Source: JBAVVD01 sp049697115 (GTDB taxonomy: Bacteria; Acidobacteriota; Aminicenantia; Aminicenantales; UBA4085). Taken from it: a stretch of 50,504 nt of DNA. The position numbers and the translations under genes were made by a program. This document shows, piece by piece, positions 41,771 through 49,074 of this stretch (position 1 is the stretch's first letter; every line of letters starts with the position of its first letter). The notes beneath the pieces were generated by a model, which was given only the letters and a program-made list of their open reading frames with translations, did not search any database and was not told the DNA's origin. The DNA lies in contig JBAVVD010000008.1 in assembly GCA_049697115.1 (NCBI GenBank), positions 1 through 50,504 of the forward strand, read 5' to 3'.

Positions 41771-43108
41771 CTATGCCTTGTGGCGTACGAGATGGCTCAC
41801 GCCTTCCAGAAGCAGGTCGATCTCTTTAAAGGAAATATAAATCGGGGTGGATACTCTGACGGCATAGGTTCCGGCCTTTGTGTTGCCAATCGTCCGGACA
41901 ACGAGGTTGTACTTTTCTCTGACATAATCCACGACTTTTGCCGGATCGACTCCTTCTATGGCAAAAGCGGTCAGACCCGCGCTGAGATAGGAGTCCAATG
42001 GCGTATAAATCCTGACTCCAGGAATTTCATCCAGTTTCTGTCTGAGGTATGCGGCCAGTGTTTTAATCCGCTTTTCAATCCTTTCTCTGCCAATGTGATT
42101 TTGAAAATCAAGGGCTTCCCCCAGAGCCAAAACCAGTGCCTCCGCCCTTTGTCCCTGCGGGTCGTATTTTCTCGCACTCAGGATTGTATCCCAGCTTGAA
42201 GAGACAACCGTCGGCCAGAGCTTATCCTGGACTTCCTTCCTGACATAGAGCAGTCCCACTCCTGTGGGCGCACCCAGCCATTTATACGGGCTGGAAGCAA
42301 AAAAGTCGACTCCCAGTTCTTTCATGTCGAGACGGATCATTCCTATACCGTGGGCGCTGTCGGCCAGGACGAGGACTCCTTTCTCATGGGCGACCCGGCT
42401 CAATTCCTTCATGGGTGTGATCAGCCCGGAGATGTAGACCGTATGGCCGACGCTGATAATTTTTGTCCGGGGCGTGATCGCTTCCGCAAAGGCTTTGACA
42501 ATTTCCTCCGTGCTCCGGGGAGGAAGGCCAAAGGGAACCTCTTTGATTTTGATGCCGAACCTTTTTTCCTTGAGCCTCCAGGGATTGATCGCGCCGGGAT
42601 GCTCCATGTTGGAGACGAGGACTTCATCGTCTTCTTGAAAATCCAGCCCGTTCACCACAAAGTTGATGCCTTCTGTCGTGTTGCTCGTGAGGGCGATTTC
42701 ATCCGGAGAGGCATGGATAAAATTGGCCAGTTTTTCCCGAACTTCTTCTTTCTTGGGCGGGATAAAGCTATAGACGTCAAAGGGATTTGTCACCTGAAGC
42801 CGGAAATATTTGATCAGCGTATGGAATACGGGCTTCGGCATAGGCCCCACGGTTCCGTTATTCATCATGATCAATTTGTCCTCGAAGAGAAAATGTTTTT
42901 GGATGGCCTCCCAGTAGACGCCGTCGGGTGATTCATCCTCGAGATATTTCTGATTTAACGAAGTGATGCTCTGGTAGACAGACGCATTCAGCTCATTGAG
43001 CGCTGAGAGTGACAGCGCCGAACCGGCCAGTAGATATTTGACGAAATCTCTTCTCGATAAATCCGCCAGAGGAAGATTTCTCTCCTTCCTTAAGTCTTGT
43101 TCATCCAT
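41771..43108 (-). CDS. Tat-exported class V aminotransferase-like PLP enzyme (isopenicillin-N-epimerase/cysteine-desulfurase fold)
   Basis: A 445-residue PLP enzyme. The N-terminus has a twin-arginine signal, DLSRRDFVKYLLAGSALSLS (Arg19-Arg20), so it is probably folded with PLP and then exported. Core motifs: LTSNTTEGINFVVNGL, VSNMEHPGAINPWR, LVLADSAHGIGM (Asp250 to the pyridine N; His253 in place of the usual Gln) and SSPYKWLGAPTGVG with the Schiff-base Lys276. The family includes racemases, desulfurases and kynureninase-like enzymes; the substrate is unknown. ATG 43108 has GGAGG seven bases away. The flanking 127 bases to the PAS kinase stop hold no clear terminator. Confidence 0.87.
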   Translation of the reverse strand: MDEQDLRKERNLPLADLSRRDFVKYLLAGSALSLSALNELNASVYQSITSLNQKYLEDESPDGVYWEAIQKHFLFEDKLIMMNNGTVGPMPKPVFHTLIKYFRLQVTNPFDVYSFIPPKKEEVREKLANFIHASPDEIALTSNTTEGINFVVNGLDFQEDDEVLVSNMEHPGAINPWRLKEKRFGIKIKEVPFGLPPRSTEEIVKAFAEAITPRTKIISVGHTVYISGLITPMKELSRVAHEKGVLVLADSAHGIGMIRLDMKELGVDFFASSPYKWLGAPTGVGLLYVRKEVQDKLWPTVVSSSWDTILSARKYDPQGQRAEALVLALGEALDFQNHIGRERIEKRIKTLAAYLRQKLDEIPGVRIYTPLDSYLSAGLTAFAIEGVDPAKVVDYVREKYNLVVRTIGNTKAGTYAVRVSTPIYISFKEIDLLLEGVSHLVRHKA

Positions 43109-43194
43109 TGGACGCCCTCCATTGTGATTCATTGTAGATTTTATCCATTTCTGTTGTCAATTTAAAATATCCCGGGATTTCCCTCATTTTTTTC

Positions 43195-43445
43195 ATCTGG
43201 ATATAAACCGGAGTCCTGTCACGGCGTCACCCCGCTCGTTTTCACTCCCCAAAGCTTTTTCCTGGGTCTCGGGATGATACGATGAGAAGTCCGCATGAAC
43301 GACGAGCGGGCAGGATTCCTCGGCCGAAGGCTTAGGAGAGCGAGGAATGCCTTTCTTCCGTTGCGGGCGTGCGGGGGTCCCGCGCCGTGAGGAGGGCTTT
43401 TGGGAATGGAAGGGAGGCCTCGGGACGAGGCATTCGAGATGAATT
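43195..43445. other. GC-rich non-coding block with nested inverted repeats
   Basis: In the 352-base gap between the aminotransferase start and the Fis-like gene, about 250 bases are clearly richer in GC and hold several perfect arm pairs: CCCGCTCGT with ACGAGCGGG, ATTCCTCG with CGAGGAAT, GCCTCG-GGA-CGAGGC, and smaller ones in GTGCGGGGGTCCCGCGCC. No ORF of note crosses it. It differs in sequence from the GATATCCGGAATG repeat family. It could be a structured RNA or a different mobile or repeat element. Confidence 0.5.
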
Positions 43446-43460
43446 CACTGGACAGGAAGT

Positions 43461-43874
43461 TCAGGCCAATGTCTTTTTATTGGAATAATGAAGGTGACAT
43501 TTTTTTATTTTCTTGTTGAGAACCGCGGACGGAATGCCCAGGGCTTTGGCGACTTTTTTCGGATTCCCCTGAACCTTGTCCAGGACGCTGATAATGATAC
43601 TTTTCTCGAGACTGTTGATAAAGTCTTTCAGCATGAGGGGCTTTTCTTTGCTGAAAATCTTAATGAAAATCTCATAGATGTCCAGCTTGAGTTTTTCTTC
43701 AGCGGAGAAAGACTTCCCTTCCATGGAAAGGATTCCTTTCAAATCGGACAATCGGAATTGGGCAAAATCGTTGATATCCGTTGTTCGGCTGTCATCTGTC
43801 ATGGGATTATTTCTGATTAGGAAAGAATCGACCGCCCGGGATTTGGACAGCCCCTCATGCTTTTCTTCTCTCAT
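43461..43874 (-). CDS. Orphan Fis-type helix-turn-helix protein
   Basis: A 137-residue protein. The C-terminal 45 residues, LEKSIIISVLDKVQGNPKKV then AKALGIPSAVLNKKIKKCHL, form a Fis/HTH_8 DNA-binding domain like that at the end of NtrC-type activators. The N-terminal 90 residues show no known domain and lack receiver and AAA+ modules. It cannot itself drive sigma-54 polymerase. It may be a Fis-like architectural protein, a competitor for activator sites, or the remnant of a larger regulator. ATG 43874 has AAGGAAGGA directly upstream; an ATG 10 codons earlier is possible. A GG-GC pair with a 9-base spacer upstream is not a valid sigma-54 site. Confidence 0.75.
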   Translation of the reverse strand: MREEKHEGLSKSRAVDSFLIRNNPMTDDSRTTDINDFAQFRLSDLKGILSMEGKSFSAEEKLKLDIYEIFIKIFSKEKPLMLKDFINSLEKSIIISVLDKVQGNPKKVAKALGIPSAVLNKKIKKCHLHYSNKKTLA

Positions 43875-44038
43875 TCCTTCCTTCGCCTCAATAGGATGGG
43901 GCATGCTTTTTCACGCCTTCACAATAAATATTATCTTCTCCCTGATTTTCTCTGACATCCACAGAAAGCCGTCCTGAATTCTCCGGTTGTTAATCTCCCC
44001 GCCGGCCGGAAGCGGTCCAGGGCTCAAGTCACAACGTT

Positions 44039-44434
44039 TCATATCCTTTTTTCCGTTCTCTTTTCGGTTTGAAGAAGATAATCAATGGACTTGGTCAAGG
44101 CCTCCAAATCCAGAGGTTTGACAAAGAAATGACTGATGGCCAAACGACTGAATTGCTCAAGATCCACCTGTTCGGAATACGCTGAAATCAAGATCACTTC
44201 ACCTTTATAGCCCAATTCCCTGAATCTGGAAACAATCTCAAGTCCATTCAGATTGGGGAGCTTTAAATCCACGATCAGGAGGTCGATTTTTCCATTCTTG
44301 AACCGGGCTAAAGCCTCCTGGGAGTCTTTGGCGAGATAAACGCGGTATTTTTTATTCAGGATCAAGAAAAAAGTTTTCCGGATGGACTCGTCATCATCAA
44401 TGACGACAATTTTCTTTCCTAGCATTTTCTTCAT
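44039..44434 (-). CDS. Single-domain response regulator
   Basis: A 131-residue CheY-like receiver: acidic pocket VIDDDESIR, phospho-acceptor Asp56 in DLLIVDLKLPN, LISAYSEQ and Lys106 in FFVKPLD. There is no output domain, so it probably acts by protein contact or in a phosphorelay. The open frame extends 18 codons further upstream, but a sigma-54 promoter occupies that stretch (44463-44478). Hence ATG 44434, with GAAAGGAAAG just upstream, is taken as the start. Nearby kinases are the NtrB-like one (45983-47440) and the PAS kinase (39811-41643), the latter lacking any other partner here. Confidence 0.87.
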   Translation of the reverse strand: MKKMLGKKIVVIDDDESIRKTFFLILNKKYRVYLAKDSQEALARFKNGKIDLLIVDLKLPNLNGLEIVSRFRELGYKGEVILISAYSEQVDLEQFSRLAISHFFVKPLDLEALTKSIDYLLQTEKRTEKRI

Positions 44435-44462
44435 CTTTCCTTTCAAAACTCCATTAGAAACG

Positions 44463-44478
44463 AGCATTTTTTGTGCCA
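44463..44478 (-). promoter_or_regulatory. Sigma-54 (-24/-12) promoter for the single-domain response regulator
   Basis: On the minus strand TGGCACAAAAAATGCT has GG (44476-44477) and GC (44464-44465) exactly 10 bases apart, with a perfect -24 TGGCAC. The expected start near 44452 leaves an 18-base leader containing the SD. A small palindrome TGGAATTCCA (44493-44502) lies just upstream. Confidence 0.8.
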
Positions 44479-44594
44479 ACTTTCGCATTCATTGGAATTC
44501 CAGAGGAGATCAGGCTCCAAGCGGAAGGGATATCTCTGACCTAAAAAGATATTTACATCCCGAAAATAAAATGTTTTACAAGATCCAGACACGG

Positions 44595-44632
44595 GGACGG
44601 TTCTTCCTTCCGGGAGGAACGGAGAACCGTCC
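44595..44632. promoter_or_regulatory. Strong inverted repeat between the NtrC-type gene and the response regulator
   Basis: GGACGGTTCT (44595-44604) and AGAACCGTCC (44623-44632) form a perfect 10-base dyad with a further inner pairing (TTCCT with AGGAA). The T-rich stretch is on the plus-strand side, where no gene ends, so it is a poor minus-strand terminator. It lies about 145-180 bases upstream of the start expected from the sigma-54 promoter at 44463, a reasonable enhancer position. RNA processing or attenuation between the two genes is the alternative. Confidence 0.5.
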
Positions 44633-44651
44633 TTTTATTTCCATACTTTTT

Positions 44652-45986
44652 TCAGAGTTCCAGGTTGTACTCCTTGATTTTTTTATCCAGAGTGGGGCGG
44701 CTGATCCTCAGAATTTGACTGGTCCGCGTCTTGCTGCCTTTGGTGGCTTTCAAGACATACTGAATATAATTTTTTTCCACTTCATCCATGGAGACCAGCT
44801 CCCTGGAAAAAAGATTCTTCTCTCCCATTTCCAGGGGCAAATTCTCTTTGAGGATGACATCTCCTTTGGCCAGAATGACAGCCCGAGTGAGGGCATTTTC
44901 CAGCTCTCGGACATTCCCCTTCCAGGGAAGCCCCATCAAAAAATGCATCACTTCGGGGGGAACTTTTCGCACATTCTTGCGGAGCTCGCGGTTGATCTTT
45001 TCTAAAAGATAACCGACCAATTCCGGAATATCTTCTTTCCTCTCCCGCAGAGAGGGCAGATGAATCTCCACGACCTTAAGTCGATAATAAAGGTCTTCGC
45101 GGAATTTCCCCTGTTCAATAAGGGCCTTTAAACTCTGATTCGTTGCGGCAATAATCCTGGCCTCAGTCCTGAGAACCTTCTCTCCGCCGACCTTCATGAA
45201 ATCTCTGGTCTCAATGACTCTCAGCAGTTTGGATTGAAGATTCGGCGATACGTCCCCGATCTCATCCAGAAAAAGAGTGCCTTTGCCAGCAATCTCGAAC
45301 TTGCCCTTTGTTCCACATACCGCATCCGTAAACGCCCCCTTGACATGGCCGAAAAGCTCGCTTTCCAGAAGTGTGTCGGAAATGGCCGAGCAATTGATGA
45401 CAATGAACGGCTCATCCCTGTAGGGACTGTTATAATGAATGGCTTTGGCCACAATCTCCTTGCCTGTCCCGCTTTCCCCCTGAATCAGAATATTCGTCTT
45501 CGTATTCGCCACAGATCCAATCAATTTGAACACCTCTCTCATCTGAGAGGAGCGGCCGATAATATTGTCAATCGTGTACTCTTTCTGTTTCTCCTCGACG
45601 AGATAGCTGACTTTCTCTTCGAGGGCTCTCATCTGAAAGGCTTTCTCAATGATCAAATCCAGGGCCATATAGTCCAGCGGCTTCACCAGATAATCAATGG
45701 CTCCCAGCTTGATCGCCTCGACGGTCGTCTTCATATCGTCGTAGGCGGTCATGATGAGGATGGAGGCTTTGCTGTCCCTCTCTCTGATCTTTCTCAAAAT
45801 TTCAAGTCCATCGACATCGGGCAGTCGAATATCCAGAACCACCAAATCCGAAGAAGTCTCCGCATAAGCCTGCCATCCTTTTTCTCCGCTGTCCACCGCC
45901 TGAACGTCAAAGCCCTGTTTGGAAAGATGGGAGGACAGGGTTTTCCGGATCAAGGGGTCATCATCGATCACCAATACGGATTTCAT
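44652..45986 (-). CDS. NtrC-family sigma-54-dependent response regulator
   Basis: A 444-residue enhancer-binding activator in three parts: receiver (1-120; Asp52 in VVLDIRLPD, Lys101), AAA+ domain (about 140-370; Walker A GESGTGKE at 169-176, sigma-54 contact loop GAFTDA at 216-221, Walker B TLFLDEIGD, and LYYRLKVVEIHLPSLRERKE), and a C-terminal Fis-type HTH (KGSKTRTSQILRISRPTLDK). All residues needed to drive sigma-54 polymerase are present. It overlaps its kinase gene by 4 bases and is the last gene of the operon from 50181. As that operon has its own sigma-54 promoter, autoregulation is likely; the other sigma-54 promoters in the window are candidate targets. Confidence 0.95.
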   Translation of the reverse strand: MKSVLVIDDDPLIRKTLSSHLSKQGFDVQAVDSGEKGWQAYAETSSDLVVLDIRLPDVDGLEILRKIRERDSKASILIMTAYDDMKTTVEAIKLGAIDYLVKPLDYMALDLIIEKAFQMRALEEKVSYLVEEKQKEYTIDNIIGRSSQMREVFKLIGSVANTKTNILIQGESGTGKEIVAKAIHYNSPYRDEPFIVINCSAISDTLLESELFGHVKGAFTDAVCGTKGKFEIAGKGTLFLDEIGDVSPNLQSKLLRVIETRDFMKVGGEKVLRTEARIIAATNQSLKALIEQGKFREDLYYRLKVVEIHLPSLRERKEDIPELVGYLLEKINRELRKNVRKVPPEVMHFLMGLPWKGNVRELENALTRAVILAKGDVILKENLPLEMGEKNLFSRELVSMDEVEKNYIQYVLKATKGSKTRTSQILRISRPTLDKKIKEYNLEL

Positions 45987-47440
45987 TTTCCCTCCTCACA
46001 GGGGATGAGGATCTCAAACGCCGTTCCTCTTCCCCGTTTTTTCACGACTCGGATCGTGCCCTTGTGTTGCTCAATGATCTTCCGGGCATTCGCCAGCCCG
46101 AGGCCAAAACCGGAAGCCTTGGTCGTATAAAACGGCTCGAAAATGTTCTCCCAGTCGCTGTCCGGAATTCCACAACCATTATCCTCAATTTTTACCTGGA
46201 TTTTGCGGGTCTTGTTCTCTTGATTGAGGAAAAGAGAAAGTCTGACCTTCCCTTCTTCATCAATGGCTTCGAAAGCGTTGCGGAGGACATTGAGAAACAC
46301 CTGCCGCAATTTATCCCCGTCGACCATCACTTCGGGCAGAGGACTCTCAAATTTTTTCTCAAGGCAGATTTTCTTCTGAAGGAAGGAATCCCTCATCAGC
46401 TTGAGTGATTCTTCCAAAATTTGATCGAGGGAAAACAAGGCCAGGTTCAACTCGGAAACACGCGTAAAACTCAAGAGTTCCTTGATGAACTTTTCGATTT
46501 GAAGGATGCCTTCCTGGGAGATGTTCAGATGCTCCATCTCCATCTCATCCAGGGAATCTCCTTGAAGGACTTTCTGAATGTTGAGCTTGACAGAGGTTAA
46601 GGGATTTCTGATCTCGTGGGCGATCGTCGCTGAGATCCGGCCTATGGAGGCCAGCTTCTCGGCCTGAATGAGCCTCTTTTGGGCTTCTTCAATGCGCTTT
46701 CTTGTCTGAAGAAGGTTTTCGCTCATTTCGTTGAAACTCTGTGCCAGATTGCCGATTTCATCGCGAGAGTCAATCCGAAGTTTATGGCTGAAATCCCCTT
46801 TAGCGATCTTGACGGTGCTGTCGGCCAGTTTTTTTATGGGAAGAGAAATTCTCCGGGCAAGCAGCATGGCCCCGATCATGCCAAAAAAAAGTCCACCGCA
46901 ACCGATGAGAATCAAGACCAGCCATGTTTTCCGGATTTCGGCATCCATATCCTCCAAGGAAAGACCGATCTTGACTGAACCCCATTTGGCCGGAGAGCCT
47001 TCAACGAAAATAGGAATTTCAATCTCCAAAATCTTCCGGATTTTGTCCGAAAACTTGACATTTTTCAGTTCCGAATAATATCCCTCTTCCTGAATCCCTT
47101 CCGGAAGGCGGCTGCAGCAATAGATTTTCTCAAAGTCCTTGATCGTGTCGTTGGCAACCAGAGGACGGCCGCCCCGGTCATAGAAAATCACATAGATGAC
47201 CTTTTCGTTGATATTCTGCTGAATGTTTCTCTTGATCGGGTCCAGGTCCCACCATTTGACCCGCTCGAGATTAAAATAGGCAATATTTTTAGCACTCAGG
47301 ATTCCTTCATTCTTCGATTTCTCAAGAATGGTGTTCACTTCTCTCTTTTCAATCACTAAAAGAATGGAAGTCACCAAGAAAATTAAAAGCAGAGTTGTCC
47401 AGATCAGAAATCTTGTCTGAAGAGAGATCCTTAATCTCAC
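45983..47440 (-). CDS. Membrane sensor histidine kinase (NtrB/AtoS-like), partner of the NtrC-type regulator
   Basis: A 485-residue inner-membrane kinase: first helix (about 10-29, FLIWTTLLLIFLVTSILLVI), an extracytoplasmic sensor region (about 30-170, with VIYVIFYDRGGRPLVANDTI as in single-Cache/PAS-like sensors), second helix (about 176-198, WLVLILIGCGGLFFGMIGAM), HAMP linker, HisKA with SIGRISATIAHEIRNPLTSV (His275), and an ATPase domain with NAFEAIDEEG, IEDNGCGIPDSD and GFGLGLANARKII. GTG 47440 overlaps the upstream gene's stop. The preceding gene encodes an exported peptide-type binding protein, which may present the signal to the sensor domain. Confidence 0.94.
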   Translation of the reverse strand: MRLRISLQTRFLIWTTLLLIFLVTSILLVIEKREVNTILEKSKNEGILSAKNIAYFNLERVKWWDLDPIKRNIQQNINEKVIYVIFYDRGGRPLVANDTIKDFEKIYCCSRLPEGIQEEGYYSELKNVKFSDKIRKILEIEIPIFVEGSPAKWGSVKIGLSLEDMDAEIRKTWLVLILIGCGGLFFGMIGAMLLARRISLPIKKLADSTVKIAKGDFSHKLRIDSRDEIGNLAQSFNEMSENLLQTRKRIEEAQKRLIQAEKLASIGRISATIAHEIRNPLTSVKLNIQKVLQGDSLDEMEMEHLNISQEGILQIEKFIKELLSFTRVSELNLALFSLDQILEESLKLMRDSFLQKKICLEKKFESPLPEVMVDGDKLRQVFLNVLRNAFEAIDEEGKVRLSLFLNQENKTRKIQVKIEDNGCGIPDSDWENIFEPFYTTKASGFGLGLANARKIIEQHKGTIRVVKKRGRGTAFEILIPCEEGK

Positions 47441-49047
47441 TTTTTCTCTCTCTTTTCAAGCCAAATCTCCTTGGCATCCAAGTGATTGAAGCCAAGTGTT
47501 GGGATCCTAAACCCCTTGACATAGGACTGGGTGACCAGTCTTTGCTTGTTGGCAAAGAGAGGAAGGGCAGGAATATCCGCCATTAATATCTGCTCCATTT
47601 TGTGGAAGAGCTCAATCCGGCGCGTCCAGCTTCGTTCCATATCCGCCTCTTTCAGAAGTCTGTCCAAATCCGGATTGGCATATTGGATCCAGTTAAATTT
47701 TGACCGGGATTGAAATAATGGTTTGATGATGTTTTCCGGATCAGGGATATCCAGATGCCAGTCGACCATCACCAGGAAGGGCTGTCGAGAGGATCGAATG
47801 TCTTCCGGAGAGCTGTACCATCGAAGCCTGAGTTTGATGCCCACAGCGCCTAGTTGTTCTTCCATCTCTCGGAAGAATTTAAAATGAGTCTCTCTTTGCG
47901 CCGTATTTAAAAAGAGAATCAGTGAGAGGGAGTTCTGTTCCGGCGAATAACCTTCCTCTTGGAGTATCTGCCGGGCTTTCTTGGGATCATAATCACCTTT
48001 TCCCTCCTGGTAAAAGAACCCGGGGAATTTTTCCGGAATAAAACGATCAATCTCATGCGGGACGGATTCCAATGTATACGCGGCCTTGGCCAGTCTCTTT
48101 TTATCAATGGCGAGAGAGATGGCCTTTCGGATTGCCTGTTGATTCAGCGGAGGAATGCCACAGCTCATGCCGAGGAAGACAAGGCTGGAGACGCCTCCCT
48201 CAAAAATAAAACCATCTGTCCGTGTCAGTCTCTCTGAAAAGTAGGGAGTGATATCAATCTCCTTTTCCAGAAAATGATCCAGAGTAAAATAGGGGCTGAA
48301 TTCGAGGGAATCCACATAAGGCTGTTTTCCAAAATATTCCTTATTCCGCTCCAGGCGAACACCGACAATTTCTAATTTAGGGCTTCTCAGCCAATACGCA
48401 AATTTAAAAGCCCCTGTCCCTGAGGGCTTCCAGAAGAAATTGCTTCTCTGGGAAAGCACAAGGTCACGGGGAAGGATTTTGCAAAAACCCATACTCAAAA
48501 GATAAAGGCCGGAGACATAGGGGGCCTTCCATTGGATCTCGAAGATATATTTATCGAGGACTTTAAAGCCGGCCACTTCTGCCGCCTTTCCGTCGACATA
48601 AGCCTGGGCTCCGACAACAATCGGCGTGAAGAATTGAGAGGTCAGCGAGCCCGTTTCTTTATTGACCATTCTCTCCAAAGAAAATTTGACATCCTTGGCC
48701 TCCAGCTCTCGCCCATGATGAAATTTCACTCCTTTACGGAGATAGAACGTGTACCTCTTTCCGTCCCCGGAAATCACCCAGTACTCCGCCAGGCTAGGGA
48801 CGATATTTAAATTATTGTCCAGCTTGACCAGTCCATCATAAATCTGCTCCAGGATAAAGATATGTGCATCTCCGGCCGGGTCAAAATTTTGCTTGAATGT
48901 ATCGGAAAAGGCTTTGATCCGGAGCGTTCCCCCGAACGGTCTCTCCTCACCTGAGTTTCCAAGGACATAACAGAGAGCCACTATTGTGCCTAGAAGCAGG
49001 CCCAGAAAATGAATCCGTATCCTTCTCAGGTTATATCTTTTGCACAT
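47437..49047 (-). CDS. Family 5 (peptide-type) extracytoplasmic solute-binding protein
   Basis: A 536-residue protein of the DppA/OppA/NikA family. An N-terminal hydrophobic segment (about 13-31, FLGLLLGTIVALCYVLGN) serves as signal or anchor. GGTLRIKAFSDTFKQNFDPA and ILEQIYDGLVKLDNNLNIVP open the domain, PSLAEYWVISGDGKRYTFYL and LRKGVKFHHGRELEAKDVKF are family hallmarks, and LNQQAIRKAISLAIDKKRLA and ALPLFANKQRLVTQSYVKGF lie in the second half. No permease or ATPase gene is near. Its coupling (4-base overlap) to a histidine kinase gene suggests a sensory role. A part of a dispersed ABC importer is the alternative. SD GGAAGAGA precedes the ATG. Confidence 0.88.
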   Translation of the reverse strand: MCKRYNLRRIRIHFLGLLLGTIVALCYVLGNSGEERPFGGTLRIKAFSDTFKQNFDPAGDAHIFILEQIYDGLVKLDNNLNIVPSLAEYWVISGDGKRYTFYLRKGVKFHHGRELEAKDVKFSLERMVNKETGSLTSQFFTPIVVGAQAYVDGKAAEVAGFKVLDKYIFEIQWKAPYVSGLYLLSMGFCKILPRDLVLSQRSNFFWKPSGTGAFKFAYWLRSPKLEIVGVRLERNKEYFGKQPYVDSLEFSPYFTLDHFLEKEIDITPYFSERLTRTDGFIFEGGVSSLVFLGMSCGIPPLNQQAIRKAISLAIDKKRLAKAAYTLESVPHEIDRFIPEKFPGFFYQEGKGDYDPKKARQILQEEGYSPEQNSLSLILFLNTAQRETHFKFFREMEEQLGAVGIKLRLRWYSSPEDIRSSRQPFLVMVDWHLDIPDPENIIKPLFQSRSKFNWIQYANPDLDRLLKEADMERSWTRRIELFHKMEQILMADIPALPLFANKQRLVTQSYVKGFRIPTLGFNHLDAKEIWLEKREKK

Positions 49048-49074
49048 TTTCTCTTCCAGAATTATACGGCAATT

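Noticed and set aside
43885..43910. Possible sigma-54 site upstream of the Fis-like gene
   Set aside because: GG and GC are 9 bases apart, which is the wrong spacing.
47437..49047. Complete ABC peptide importer
   Set aside because: Only the binding protein is present; no permease or ATPase gene lies anywhere in the window.
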